From Psychrobacter aestuarii (GTDB taxonomy: Bacteria > Pseudomonadota > Gammaproteobacteria > Pseudomonadales > Moraxellaceae), in NCBI RefSeq assembly GCF_904846035.1, contig NZ_CAJGYT010000001.1, positions 2,046,001-2,110,000 on the forward strand: DNA of 64,000 nt. Reading direction: 5' to 3'. Shown here one piece after another: positions 45,236 to 56,123 of this stretch. A program made the translations under genes and the position numbers. Below the pieces are notes generated by a model. It saw only the letters and a program-made list of their open reading frames with translations. It was not told where the DNA came from and did not search any database. The stretch's first letter is position 1. Every line of letters starts with the position of its first letter.

Positions 45236-47230
45236 TTATTGTTTAGGGTTGTCCTTATTTGCTTTAGAGGCGTCGTCTGCGTTATCGGTTTCGGTGTCTG
45301 TAGGCGTGTCTTTAGATACATCTACTTTTGCCACACCGTCCTTTGCCGCGTCTGTTGATGCATCTTCCGATGTCTCTGCATTCTGCCTTTCATCGTTTTG
45401 CAACACGTTATAAAACTCGCTCAAATCCATCTTACGCGCCTTGCCAATATCTTCATCAAACAAGCTCTCAAGCTCGGCAATCGCGGACTGTGACGACTCA
45501 ATCATACGCGCTTCGTCATCGTAGATGGCTTGCTGACGCTCAATCAAATCATCATCATAATCGCGGAACGTATGAATGGTCTCGCGGGCCTTTTCGGGGG
45601 TGATGCCGAGCAGTTGCAGCGACTCACGCGACATGTCCAGCGCTGAGAGGTAGGTTTCGCGCCAGATATGACGCACGCCGACTTCACGCAAGCGATAATA
45701 ATGCTGACGGTCACGCGCCCGTGCCAGCACAACGAGGTTGGGGTAGTTGTGATGCAGATACTGTGCGGTGGTGATGGAGCGTTCCAAATCATCAACGGCG
45801 ATGATAAACAAGCGCGCTTTGCCAATGCCTGCGGCGCGCAAAATCTCAGGGTTTTTGGGGTCGCCGTAGTACACCTGATTACCAAACTTGCGCACAAAAT
45901 CCACGCGGTTGGCAGAGCGTTCAATGGCGGTAAATTCGATATTGTGCATACGCAAGACGCGCCCGATAATCTGCCCCATACGCCCAAAGCCTGCGATAAT
46001 CACAGGATGCTCGTGGTCGGGAATGGTGTCGTAATCGCGGCTTGGTTTGCGTTTGGCAAAAAAAGGCTCGCCGATTTTTTCGAGCAGTAAAAATGCCACA
46101 GGCGTCAATGCCATGGACAAGGTCACAATCAGATTGAGCATGTTTGCCAGCTCAGGGCGCAAGACGTTTTGACTGGTCGCCACGCTAAAGAGCACAAAGG
46201 CAAACTCACCGCCCTGCGCGAGCGTCACCCCAAGGCGAATACTGGTCGGCCAGCGGTTGCCGAGTATCTTGGCAGTGATGGCAATCACCGCAAACTTAAT
46301 CAGCATCAGCGCAATCGCACAGCCCATAATAAATAGCGGCTGCGCCATGATGAGTTTGACATCCGTCAGCATACCGACCGACATAAAGAACAAGCCGAGC
46401 AGCAAGCCTTTGAACGGCTCAATACTCGCCTCTAGCTCGTGACGGTACTCTGAATCCGCCAGCAGCACGCCTGTCAAAAATGCCCCCAGCGCCATAGATA
46501 GCCCAATTTGCCCCATCAAAATCGACACGCCCATGACGATAAATAACGCCACGGCAGTGAGCAATTCGGTTGCGCCGCTCGATGCCACAAACTTAAAGAA
46601 CGGACGTACGATGTAGCGACTGGCAATAATCAGTCCGCCAAAGACGGCAAACACTTTAGCAAAATAAATTAAATCATAGCTTTGCTCGCGCACGCCCGAT
46701 AAAAAGGGAATGACCGCAAGCAGTGGAATCACCGCAATGTCTTGGAACAAGAGGATGGTAAAGGCTTCGCGCCCGTGTGTGCTCGACAGCTGCTGCTTTT
46801 CGGTCAAAATTTGCAAGACAAAGGCGGTCGAGGAGAGCGCAAGACCAAAGCCGACGATAAACGCGGTGTCCAAGTGAAACGGGAAAATGCTATACACCAG
46901 CCCCATCAAGAGCACGCCTGTCACGCCGACCTGTAGCCCACCAAGCACGAAAATGGAGCGGCGCAGCGCCCACAAGCGTGAGGGCTGTAGCTCAAGCCCG
47001 ATGATGAACAGCAGCATCACCACGCCAAATTCTGAAAAGTGCAAGAGACTCTCAGCATCGCCTGCCACATCAAGGACGCTAGGACCGAGTATCAGACCCG
47101 TAATCAAATAGCCCAGTACGGTTGCGATACCAAAACGCTTTCCTAACGGCACAAAAAGCAGCGCCGCCCCTAAAAAAATCGTCGCTTGTAACATCAAATT
47201 GGGTGAGCCAGCAGCAGCGGCAGCGAACAT
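45236..47230 (-). CDS. Kef-type CPA2 potassium/proton antiporter
   Basis: A CPA2 antiporter with about 12 membrane helices over the first 390 residues, including the GYLITGLILGPSVLD and LGAFLTGVLLADSEYRHELE motifs. A TrkA-N/RCK Rossmann domain follows from about residue 405 (VIIAGFGRMGQIIGRVL, then YYGDPKNPEILRAAGIGKARL), as in KefB, KefC and YbaL. Such proteins release K+ during electrophile stress under glutathione-adduct control, or act as general efflux systems. The C-terminal 45 residues are Asp/Thr-rich and probably disordered. AAGGA lies seven bases before ATG 47230. The length of 664 is slightly above KefC (620). I cannot tell KefB, KefC and YbaL apart safely. Confidence 0.88.
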   Translation of the reverse strand: MFAAAAAGSPNLMLQATIFLGAALLFVPLGKRFGIATVLGYLITGLILGPSVLDVAGDAESLLHFSEFGVVMLLFIIGLELQPSRLWALRRSIFVLGGLQVGVTGVLLMGLVYSIFPFHLDTAFIVGFGLALSSTAFVLQILTEKQQLSSTHGREAFTILLFQDIAVIPLLAVIPFLSGVREQSYDLIYFAKVFAVFGGLIIASRYIVRPFFKFVASSGATELLTAVALFIVMGVSILMGQIGLSMALGAFLTGVLLADSEYRHELEASIEPFKGLLLGLFFMSVGMLTDVKLIMAQPLFIMGCAIALMLIKFAVIAITAKILGNRWPTSIRLGVTLAQGGEFAFVLFSVATSQNVLRPELANMLNLIVTLSMALTPVAFLLLEKIGEPFFAKRKPSRDYDTIPDHEHPVIIAGFGRMGQIIGRVLRMHNIEFTAIERSANRVDFVRKFGNQVYYGDPKNPEILRAAGIGKARLFIIAVDDLERSITTAQYLHHNYPNLVVLARARDRQHYYRLREVGVRHIWRETYLSALDMSRESLQLLGITPEKARETIHTFRDYDDDLIERQQAIYDDEARMIESSQSAIAELESLFDEDIGKARKMDLSEFYNVLQNDERQNAETSEDASTDAAKDGVAKVDVSKDTPTDTETDNADDASKANKDNPKQ

Positions 47231-47331
47231 ATCACATCCTTAACAATCAATATCAATTCACGCCATATTTTTATGGCGCTGGTGAGCATGGGCGTCAACG
47301 GTGATGATTACCCAAGCTCAAGCGTTGTGCG

Positions 47332-48036
47332 TTATTTTTTCTTATAAATCTTCCACACGCCATTATCGGCAATGGGGTCTTTGTACGCATCATTGCGGCG
47401 TTTTCTTGGGGTTTGCCGACTGTCGACAATCTTAAAATTGGGCAGCGCATGGATAATGAGCCCAGTACGGTAAAAGCGCAAACGCTCAGGCTCAAGCAGC
47501 TCGCCTTTTTGATTGACACAAAACACATAGGCGCGCAGGTCAATAAACTCACGGTGCGCCACCAAGCGCGCGTCATCGTCTTTATCAAAAACGTCCTGCA
47601 TGCGCGCCACGTGCGCGTCGCTATACTCGCCGCACTTGTCCACCAGCGCCCCCACTGAGCCAAAGCTTTTGGACTCTTTGGCGCGGGTCTTGGTCAGGTG
47701 CAAGCGCTGCACATGATAGACGAACTGTGGTATCTCAAGGCTGGCGGGTAAAGGGAGATGCTCTGGCGGCAAATAGGCGGACGGATAAAACGCCATCGCG
47801 CGGGTGATGAGCGGCTGCCACTCGTCTTGATAGGCCTGCACTTCGGCAAGATTGCCTGAAAAGATGGGCATGTCACGCACTTGCTGCAAAATATCGGGCG
47901 GAAACTTGGCATGACGAAAGCTGGCAATATCGTCTTGTAACGTCGACAGCAAGGCTTTGGCTTCTTTTTTGCCTGCCTTGGAGGTCGGGTCAAGGATGTC
48001 ACTGGGCGCGACAAAAGCGGCGGAGCGTCTGGACAT
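47332..48036 (-). CDS. Unrecognised hypothetical protein (234 aa)
   Basis: I do not recognise a family. The product is a cytosolic, charged protein without membrane segments. Notable parts are a Lys-rich N-terminal helix (KAGKKEAKALLSTLQDDI), a Pro/aromatic segment AFYPSAYLPPEHLPLPASLEIPQ interrupted by FVYHVQRLHL, a conserved-looking FIDLRAYVFCVNQKGELLEPERLRFYRTG block, and a basic C-terminus (QTPRKRRNDAYKDPIADNG ending KIYKKK). The gene lies between the CDF exporter and the Kef-type antiporter on the same strand, with gaps of 188 and 101 bases. Codon use resembles the neighbours. Confidence 0.72.
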   Translation of the reverse strand: MSRRSAAFVAPSDILDPTSKAGKKEAKALLSTLQDDIASFRHAKFPPDILQQVRDMPIFSGNLAEVQAYQDEWQPLITRAMAFYPSAYLPPEHLPLPASLEIPQFVYHVQRLHLTKTRAKESKSFGSVGALVDKCGEYSDAHVARMQDVFDKDDDARLVAHREFIDLRAYVFCVNQKGELLEPERLRFYRTGLIIHALPNFKIVDSRQTPRKRRNDAYKDPIADNGVWKIYKKK

Positions 48037-48224
48037 AGCAATGGCTCATTATTCAGTAAATATCAAGTCGGTGGTCGGTAGGGCGAGACCATAGCCAATA
48101 CCGACGTTCTGGCTTTAAGCATAATCGCTTACGTCAGGCATGGCAATGCCAAGCGCCATAGCGGTGGCGTCAGTGGCGTATTTATTGGCGTTGTTGGTAC
48201 GCTGTACGCCTGGCTAAAAATACC

Positions 48225-49328
<1,104 letters not shown>

Positions 49329-49430
49329 TCAGGCTTACCGAAGCAATATATGTAGCAAAAAGATAGCACGTGCGCGCGCTCGATGCTGTATTGCCGAAGT
49401 AAGCGTATGCGTCAGCCAGAGCTTGCGCGG

Positions 49431-51686
49431 TTACCAGCCTGCGGGGTCGACATCGAGGCTTAGGCGCAGATATTTGCTCTCAGAGAGTCCCAGCACTTGT
49501 GGCCACCAATGGCTTAAGCACTGATGCAGGTGCGCGCGGTCTTTGGCAAGCAGCAGCAGCTGGCTGTGGTAGCGGCTGTTTTTCTTAGTCATCGGCGCGT
49601 CAATGGGTCCAAGCACGGCAAGCTGATGCTTGGCAGGTAAGATGGCGATGGCCGCGCGCAAGGCTTGGGTGGTTTGGCTCAGCGCCTTGCCCTCACAGCG
49701 TACCAATGCTGCATGACGATAGGGTGGCAAGCCCATCAGTTTGCGCTCAGCGAGCAGCTGGCGGGCAAAGCTTAAATAGCCGTCTTTGACCAGCTTGAGC
49801 AACAATGGGTTTTCAGGCTGCAAGGTCTGAATCAAGACGCGTCCTGCCTTATCGCCACGCCCCGCACGTCCTGCGACCTGAATCATCAGCTGAGCGGTGT
49901 GCTCAGGCGAGCGAAAGTCAGCGGACAAAAACCCACGGTCGGCATTGGGCAGACATACCAGCGTCACGCTTGGAAAATGATGTCCTTTTGCCACCATCTG
50001 TGTGCCCACCAAAATGGCAGGCTTGCCTTGGCTAATCTGCTGATAAATCTTCTCCCAGCTGTCTTTACGTCGTGTGGTGTCTCTATCAATCTGAATGATG
50101 GGGTAGGTTTGCTTACTGGTTTGCGGATTGCCAAAGATGGCGTGCAGATTGTCACTCAGGCGCGTCGTGCCCATACCGCGCGCGTCCAAGTTTTGACTGC
50201 CGCAATCGGGACAGGCGGCAGGAATGTACGCCTGCCAGTCGCAGTGATGACATTTGAGATAGCTGCTGCGCTCAGCGCCTTGGGTATGGTGGACGGTCAA
50301 GTGCGCATCACAGCGTGGGCAGTCCGCTTGCCAACCACATGCCCCGCACAGCAAAATGGGCGCATAGCCGCGCCGATTTAAAAATATCAATACCTGCTCG
50401 CCTGCCTCTAACGTCTGGCGAATGGCGGTCAACAGCTTGTCCGTCAGTCCTGTGTCGTAGCGCGTGCCATCTTGGCTGTTTTGATAATGCGTGCTTTCAA
50501 GACGCGCATCAATCAGCTGCATAGGCGCAGGTTTAGCACGTCCCGCCCGTGTCAGTAGCGTGCATTCCACCAGTTTGCCTTCATCGACCAGATGCAGATG
50601 CTCAAGGGTTGGGGTCGCCGTGCCCAATATCACAGGTATCTGATGCTGGACGCCGCGATACAGCGCCACATCAGCCGCCTGATAGCGCAAGGTATCTTGC
50701 TGTTTGTACGATGCGTCATGCGCTTCATCAACGATGATGAGCCCCAAATCAGCAAACGGATACAGGATGGATGAGCGCGTTCCAATGATGATTTGCGCGT
50801 GTCCTGTACGGCAGTCTTGCCAACCCTGCATGCGATGGGTGTTACTCATGCCTGAATGCAGCATCACCATATTGCCTGCAAAGCGACTGGCAAAGCGCGC
50901 GCGTGTCTGCGGCGTCAGACCAATCTCAGGCACCAAAATCAGCACCTGCTTGCCCGCTTCCAATATCGGCTGCATGACCTGCAAATACACTTCGGTTTTG
51001 CCGCTGCCTGTGATGCCGTTTAATAAAAACCCCGTATAGCACTTATCCTGATGCGCTTTTAAAATGCGCGTGACCGCCACTTGCTGCTCGTGATGCAAAT
51101 CCAGCGGCATACGCGCCAAGCTGACCTGCGCGGGTGGGGCTTTTTCTTCGATATAGTGCTCAATCAGCCCTTTTTCTTCTAAGCGCTGCAAAAACGGTCG
51201 CTCCATACCCTCCATCAGCAGCACTTCCTCACTCGCGCCGCGTTTGCCGTGCAGTTTTAGCATATCAAACTGCTGTTTTTGTTTGTGCGCACTGGGGTGA
51301 AAGTCATCATCGGTGACATTGGGCTTGATACGCCAATGAGTGATGAGCAAATCAAGCGGCTTGCCTTGACGAATCAAAGTCGGCAGCATGACCGCAAACA
51401 CATCGCCGAGCGGGTAATGATAGTAGCGCGCCAGCCACTGCGCGAGACTGAGCAGCTTGGGGTCGATGATGGGGTCATGGTCGACAGCTTGCTTGATGGT
51501 TTTGAGCTTTTCAGGCGGAATGCTGCTGTCTGCCAGTGGCACATGCGCGACCACAATACCAATTAGCGTCTGACGACCAAAGGGCACCTGCACGCGGCAG
51601 CCAATCTGTGGCAGCGTATTACCTGCGTCAATGCGGTAGTCAAACACCCGATAAAGGGGGACGGGCAGCGCGACTTGTACCAACAT
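49431..51686 (-). CDS. priA: Primosomal protein N' (helicase PriA)
   Basis: PriA restarts replication at abandoned forks. It has the N-terminal DNA-binding VFDYRI-type domain, Walker A LNGITGSGKTEVYLQ, Walker B IIVDEAHDASYKQ and the GTATPTLEHL motif III. A zinc-binding cysteine cluster follows (CGACGWQADCPRCDAH and LKCHHCDWQAYIPAACPDCG), then helicase motifs V and VI (GTQMVAKGHHFPSVTLV, QVAGRAGRGDKAG). The length of 751 is close to E. coli (732). The start at 51686 begins with the family's VQVALPVPLYRVFDY. Monocistronic; a stem-loop separates it from ridA. Confidence 0.96.
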   Translation of the reverse strand: MLVQVALPVPLYRVFDYRIDAGNTLPQIGCRVQVPFGRQTLIGIVVAHVPLADSSIPPEKLKTIKQAVDHDPIIDPKLLSLAQWLARYYHYPLGDVFAVMLPTLIRQGKPLDLLITHWRIKPNVTDDDFHPSAHKQKQQFDMLKLHGKRGASEEVLLMEGMERPFLQRLEEKGLIEHYIEEKAPPAQVSLARMPLDLHHEQQVAVTRILKAHQDKCYTGFLLNGITGSGKTEVYLQVMQPILEAGKQVLILVPEIGLTPQTRARFASRFAGNMVMLHSGMSNTHRMQGWQDCRTGHAQIIIGTRSSILYPFADLGLIIVDEAHDASYKQQDTLRYQAADVALYRGVQHQIPVILGTATPTLEHLHLVDEGKLVECTLLTRAGRAKPAPMQLIDARLESTHYQNSQDGTRYDTGLTDKLLTAIRQTLEAGEQVLIFLNRRGYAPILLCGACGWQADCPRCDAHLTVHHTQGAERSSYLKCHHCDWQAYIPAACPDCGSQNLDARGMGTTRLSDNLHAIFGNPQTSKQTYPIIQIDRDTTRRKDSWEKIYQQISQGKPAILVGTQMVAKGHHFPSVTLVCLPNADRGFLSADFRSPEHTAQLMIQVAGRAGRGDKAGRVLIQTLQPENPLLLKLVKDGYLSFARQLLAERKLMGLPPYRHAALVRCEGKALSQTTQALRAAIAILPAKHQLAVLGPIDAPMTKKNSRYHSQLLLLAKDRAHLHQCLSHWWPQVLGLSESKYLRLSLDVDPAGW

Positions 51687-51755
51687 AAAGGCTCACAACG
51701 TAAATAGAAAAAGAAGAAATAAGAGGAACATCAAAAAAGGGGTAAGCAATAAGCA

Positions 51756-51782
51756 ATGCCCGCAAGTTTTCCCAGCGGGCAT
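51756..51782 (-). terminator. Stem-loop between ridA and priA
   Basis: ATGCCCGC (51756-51763) pairs with GCGGGCAT (51775-51782). On the minus strand, downstream of ridA, the following bases (TGCTTATTGCTTA) are T-rich but interrupted, so termination may be partial. Confidence 0.45.
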
Positions 51783-51822
51783 CACATGTTACCTAAAACT
51801 TTAACGCCTATCAGAGCAAGAA

Positions 51823-52203
51823 TTAGCCCAAATGCAAAATCGCCTCAATCTCAACCACCGCACCTTTTGGCAATGCCGCGACCTGTACGGCGGCACGCGC
51901 AGGATACGGCTCGCTCAGATTCGCCACGAACAATTCATTCAGCGCGGCAAAGTCGCCCAAATCGGTCAACGAGACATTAAACTTCACCACATCTTTTAAA
52001 CTGCCACCCGCCGCTTCGCAAATCGCTGCGATGTTGGCAAAGACTTGTTTTGCTTGCGCGTCAAAGCCTTCTTGCAAGGTCATGGTGCTTGGGTCAAGAC
52101 CAATCTGACCTGAGACATACACGGTGTTGTCTACTTTGACCGCTTGTGAGTATGTGCCTACGGCGGCTGGGGCATTGTCGGTATGGATGGTTTGACGGCT
52201 CAT
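51823..52203 (-). CDS. ridA: RidA family reactive intermediate/imine deaminase
   Basis: RidA hydrolyses reactive enamine/imine intermediates made by PLP enzymes such as threonine dehydratase. The 126 residues match the family: TDNAPAAVGTYSQAV, VYVSGQIGLDP, VVKFNVSLTDL, YPARAAVQVAALPKGAVVEIEAI with the catalytic Arg in the PARA motif. AAGGAT lies upstream of the ATG. It lies downstream of spoT on the same strand with 179 bases between, an order seen widely in gammaproteobacteria. Confidence 0.95.
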   Translation of the reverse strand: MSRQTIHTDNAPAAVGTYSQAVKVDNTVYVSGQIGLDPSTMTLQEGFDAQAKQVFANIAAICEAAGGSLKDVVKFNVSLTDLGDFAALNELFVANLSEPYPARAAVQVAALPKGAVVEIEAILHLG

Positions 52204-52382
52204 AATAATCCTTATTTATCATAATAAACGGCATCACAGTGGATAGCCAACATCGAGAACGCAAAAAATACTGCTGGTATAGATTTTAAAAATAAGTGGC
52301 ATTTAGCCTGTCTGTTTATAAAACGCATACCAGCAACATGAGGTCATGTTCCCATGGTTTGAGATACTGCTGCGCAGCGGGT

Positions 52383-54560
52383 TTATAGCTGATAGAGGCG
52401 CATGATGTTCGGAAAACCGAGCAGCGCGCGCAAGTCGCGAATACCTTGGGCTAAATGCACGCGGCTACGTACAATAATGTGCAAGATGGTATCACTATGG
52501 CGCACATCGACTTTCTCGACCCCGATGTTCAGCTGCCGCAAGTGATAAATCACCTCGCTGATTTGCTCATCGTTTAGCACAATAGACAGCTTTAGATAGG
52601 CAGGGAAGCGCACTTTTTCTTCATACTCGCCTGCATCGCTTTGGCGCAGGGCATGGTCATCACGCCAGCGCAGCTGAATCGCTTGGTAGGGGTTGTCTTT
52701 ACGGATGTCATCGAGTGAAAAGCACTTGTGACGATGCACCACCAAGCCATGGCGTGATAAATGCCCCAAGATAGGGTCGCCATAAATCGGATGGCAACAG
52801 TTGGCAAAGTGCAGCTCCACCCCTGCGGCATTGGCAATCAGCTGCTGCGGATGCGTGGCGTCTGAGGCGTTTTGGCGGTTGTTGACTTCATCACTAAAAA
52901 AGCGCGATACCACCAGCTGCGGCAACAGATTGCCTGAGCTGATTTCTTCAAACAGCGCCGCCTTAGTCTCCACGCCGCGCCATGCCAACAGGTTTTGCCA
53001 GTCACTGTCGCTTAAATCATCGAGCGATTTTTGGTAAGTGCGTAGCGCACGGTCGAGCGCTGCTTGACCATGGTGCTGTTTTTGCTCTGCTGATAGGTCT
53101 TTGAACCAGCGCATAATCTCTTCACGCGCTTTATTGGTGACCACAAAGCCGAGCCATTCCGCTTTTGGTTTGGCATTGCTGTCGACATCAATCTCGACCA
53201 TTTGCCCATCTTTGAGCGCGGTGCCGAGCTTGGCAGGCACGTTTTCGATATTCGCGCCAGTAGCCACGTTACCGACCATCGGACCGACCGCGTAAGCAAA
53301 ATCGAGCGCGGTTGAGCCTTGCGGCAGCTCGTAAGCATGACCCTGCGGGCTGTAGCAGATGATTTTGCTCGAATGCAGATAGTCCATCAAGTCATTAATA
53401 ATCGACACCGCCGCCGAAAAGTCCGCATGATTGTCATTGATATTGTCTTCATCAACCAAGTCTTTCATATTGCGTAGCGAGGCTTGGATGACCGACTGAC
53501 TGACGTCTGAGGCGTGCTCGACACCGATGACGCCAAGGCGCGCGGCGTGCTGCATTTGCTTGGTCAAAATCGTGACTTTGATGGTGTCGTTATCGCGCTC
53601 ATAAATCAGCGTTAATGACTGATTGCCACCAGGGCGCGGGCGGCGAATGTTGTCTTCAATATGGTCGTCATCGATTTGATATTTTTTAATCAAATAATAC
53701 GCAAGCTTATCGCAGGCTTCGACATTATCCAGCACAATCTCGAATGAGTAATGACGCAATAAGGTATTAATCTCGCCGCGATTGCGGAAAAACTGACGAT
53801 ACATCGACACGCGATTGTCCAAGACTTTGACATGACCGCCCAGCCCAAGATTGGTCAAGACGATGGTCAAATAGCGATGGATAATCTCTTTTTGAAAGTT
53901 GCGCCCGAGTCCATGCTGTAAGAGCTTATCCGAGAGCTTGTTGTACATGTTGGAGTTCAGATTGCGGTAGCACAGCACCTCAATATAATCGGCGATGTCG
54001 TTGAGACCCATCAAGCGAGCAAAAGGCACATAAAAATCTAAAGTCTCTTGCGCGGTAGAGCGCTGCTTTTCGGCACTGACCGCATCGAGCGTTGACATGT
54101 TGTGCAGACGGTCGGCAAGCTTAATAATCAGCACGCGCGGGTCGTCTAACGTTGCGGTTAGGATTTTATGAAAGGTAGCGGCTTTGTTTTGCTGCTTGTT
54201 GTGGTTGGACGATTTGAGCTTGGTCACGCCATCGACCAGACGGGCGACGACTTTGCCATAGCGGTCCTCTAAATCCTCACCGCTGACCTCGGTGTCCTCG
54301 ACCGTGTCGTGCAAGATGGCAGCGATAATCGTATCGCGGTCAAGGCGAAAGCCTGCGAGTATCTCAGCCACCGCAATAGGGTGGGTGATGTACGGCTCAC
54401 CTGATTTACGCTTGTCTTTGATATGGGCGACATCGCCAAACTCGCAAGCATCAATCACATCTTTGCGCTCTTGGGCGTTTAGGTAGCCAACCGAACGTAA
54501 TAGGTTATATTGAGCGTCGTCTACCATGGGGTGACTGAGTTTTGGCAAGGTTTGAGTCAT
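52383..54560 (-). CDS. spoT: (p)ppGpp hydrolase SpoT, synthetase domain degenerate
   Basis: SpoT sets (p)ppGpp levels. The N-terminal HD hydrolase is intact: RKSGEPYITHP (His60), ILHDTVEDTEV (His-Asp 84-85, Glu-Asp 88-89), VLIIKLADRLHNMSTL (Asp150, Asn154). The synthetase region that follows (about 225-370) is badly eroded. The normal NGYQSLHT is GGNQSLTL, and the RxKSxYSIxRKM and Y-D-L-x-A-x-R-V motifs are not recognisable. TGS (about 400-460, GSTALDFAYAVGP) and ACT (about 655-725) domains remain. The length of 725 is normal. I infer a hydrolase with little or no synthesis, with synthesis left to RelA elsewhere. AGGAC precedes the ATG. Confidence 0.93.
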   Translation of the reverse strand: MTQTLPKLSHPMVDDAQYNLLRSVGYLNAQERKDVIDACEFGDVAHIKDKRKSGEPYITHPIAVAEILAGFRLDRDTIIAAILHDTVEDTEVSGEDLEDRYGKVVARLVDGVTKLKSSNHNKQQNKAATFHKILTATLDDPRVLIIKLADRLHNMSTLDAVSAEKQRSTAQETLDFYVPFARLMGLNDIADYIEVLCYRNLNSNMYNKLSDKLLQHGLGRNFQKEIIHRYLTIVLTNLGLGGHVKVLDNRVSMYRQFFRNRGEINTLLRHYSFEIVLDNVEACDKLAYYLIKKYQIDDDHIEDNIRRPRPGGNQSLTLIYERDNDTIKVTILTKQMQHAARLGVIGVEHASDVSQSVIQASLRNMKDLVDEDNINDNHADFSAAVSIINDLMDYLHSSKIICYSPQGHAYELPQGSTALDFAYAVGPMVGNVATGANIENVPAKLGTALKDGQMVEIDVDSNAKPKAEWLGFVVTNKAREEIMRWFKDLSAEQKQHHGQAALDRALRTYQKSLDDLSDSDWQNLLAWRGVETKAALFEEISSGNLLPQLVVSRFFSDEVNNRQNASDATHPQQLIANAAGVELHFANCCHPIYGDPILGHLSRHGLVVHRHKCFSLDDIRKDNPYQAIQLRWRDDHALRQSDAGEYEEKVRFPAYLKLSIVLNDEQISEVIYHLRQLNIGVEKVDVRHSDTILHIIVRSRVHLAQGIRDLRALLGFPNIMRLYQL

Positions 54561-54777
54561 AAATGGGCAGTCCTATTGCTGATGATGGGTCTGCTGCGCT
54601 GGCAGCCATGCAGGCGGGGGATGACTAAAGTACCAATGAGTAGCTGTGTCGGTATCAGACACAGACAGTGTCAGTATCGCAGCATATAATTAATCGCAAA
54701 TCGCGCCCAATGTCAACTACTAAGCCGCCCGCTGACGTAAAAACGCGCCAAACGCCTCTTACACGTCGCCTTAAACG

Positions 54778-54809
54778 ACAAAAAGCCACAGCATCAGACT
54801 ATGGCTTTT
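54778..54809 (-). terminator. Rho-independent terminator of rpoZ
   Basis: AAAAGCCA (54781-54788) pairs with TGGCTTTT (54802-54809). On the minus strand the stem ends in a T-run. It separates rpoZ from spoT, which are co-transcribed in E. coli. Confidence 0.82.
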
Positions 54810-54833
54810 CAAAAAAACGGTCACCAACAGCAC

Positions 54834-55094
54834 TTAGAAGCTGTGGTCTCCTGACAATGCCAAATCCAGTGAGCTGGTAGCAAAGTTGTGTTCAGGCTGA
54901 TTGAGGATATCACGGGTGATTTTGCCAGCGGCAATCTCGCGCAGTGCCAATACAGTTGGCTTGTCGTTATCCACCTCAACCATAGGCTCGGCGATGCCTT
55001 TTGCTAACTGACGCGCGCGCTTGCTGGCCACCAAAATCAGCTCAAAGCGATTATCAACATTATCCAAACAATCTTCAATCGTCACTCGTGCCAT
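54834..55094 (-). CDS. rpoZ: RNA polymerase omega subunit
   Basis: Omega helps fold and assemble beta' and forms part of a ppGpp site on RNA polymerase. [30 protein letters not shown] is the family N-terminus, followed by [15 protein letters not shown]. The 86 residues are near E. coli (91). A GAGGTAG site precedes the ATG. It lies between gmk and spoT, the usual gmk-rpoZ-spoT order, though a terminator stands before spoT and 210 bases lie between gmk and rpoZ. Confidence 0.96.
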   Translation of the reverse strand: MARVTIEDCLDNVDNRFELILVASKRARQLAKGIAEPMVEVDNDKPTVLALREIAAGKITRDILNQPEHNFATSSLDLALSGDHSF

Positions 55095-55304
55095 AGATAG
55101 CTACCTCGGTTGGTTATATAGACGGTATGTGAGAGGGACCTAAATATCCACAGTCACAAACAAAAAAGCGGTATGAAAAATAGCTAAGGAGTATAACACT
55201 TTTTTGCTCAAGGGCGCAGCGGCTTTTTGTGAGTGCGCCCAACTTAGCCCTTTACTTAGCCCTTTAATGGGTGACCCAATCAAGGAGCGAGTATAAAACG
55301 CCTT

Positions 55305-55925
55305 TTACGCCTGCGTGCCAACAAGGGCGGCGATGGTGCTGGCGTAGCGGTCCTGCTGGCGCGCTAAGGTCTGTCTGTCAGCGATGATGATGGCTTTTAG
55401 CTCAGCGAGCGCCACTTCAAAGTTGTCATTAATCACCACGTAATCAAAGTTCACATACTGCGCCATCTCAGTGACGGAGCCTGCCAAGCGTTTTTCAATG
55501 ATTTCTTGTGAGTCTTGACCACGTGCCGATAGGCGCTGACGCAAAGTTGCTACGCTTGGCGGCAAAATAAAAATCATCACCGCATCGACGAAGATTTTTT
55601 TGACCTGTAGCGCCCCTTGCCAGTCGATTTCCAAGATGACGTCCACACCTGCCTCTAGCTGCGCACGCACGCTTTGCTCTTTGGTGCCGTAATAATTGTC
55701 AAAGACCTTGGCATGCTCCAAAAATTCGCTGTTGTTCACCGCATCGACGAATGCCATCTCAGTAGTAAAGTGATAATGATGCCCATCAATCTCACCGGGG
55801 CGCGGGCTGCGCGTGGTGTGTGACACGCTGACGGTCAAGTCATTGGTGGTCGCAATCAGCTGCTTGACCAAAGAGGTTTTGCCTGTACCTGAGGCGGCAG
55901 TGATAATAAAAAGTGAACCTGTCAT
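55305..55925 (-). CDS. gmk: Guanylate kinase
   Basis: Gmk phosphorylates GMP to GDP and feeds GTP and (p)ppGpp pools. It has the P-loop [14 protein letters not shown], the GMP-binding [36 protein letters not shown], and [19 protein letters not shown] lies seven bases before ATG 55925, giving 206 residues (E. coli 207); the frame extends to 55943 outside the family. It is divergent from ispH across 198 bases that should hold both promoters. Confidence 0.97.
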   Translation of the reverse strand: MTGSLFIITAASGTGKTSLVKQLIATTNDLTVSVSHTTRSPRPGEIDGHHYHFTTEMAFVDAVNNSEFLEHAKVFDNYYGTKEQSVRAQLEAGVDVILEIDWQGALQVKKIFVDAVMIFILPPSVATLRQRLSARGQDSQEIIEKRLAGSVTEMAQYVNFDYVVINDNFEVALAELKAIIIADRQTLARQQDRYASTIAALVGTQA

Positions 55926-56123
55926 ACAAGCTGTCCTAATCAAAGAAAAAATCTAAAATGAAGCGGAATAAACGCCTTGTGCCGCGCAGCACTTTGGGCA
56001 GCAAATGACTTGCAATTCAAGCGCATCCGCCCCAAATTATGCTAAAGTAGCGTCGTCGTTATGACGTTCTTGCTGCAACTGTAGTTTGTCATCACTGTAA
56101 ATTATCCAATGATAGGTCGCCTT

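Noticed and set aside
55212..55240. GGGCGCA/TGCGCCC hairpin between rpoZ and gmk as a gmk terminator
   Set aside because: No T-run follows on the minus strand; gmk-rpoZ read-through seems more likely.
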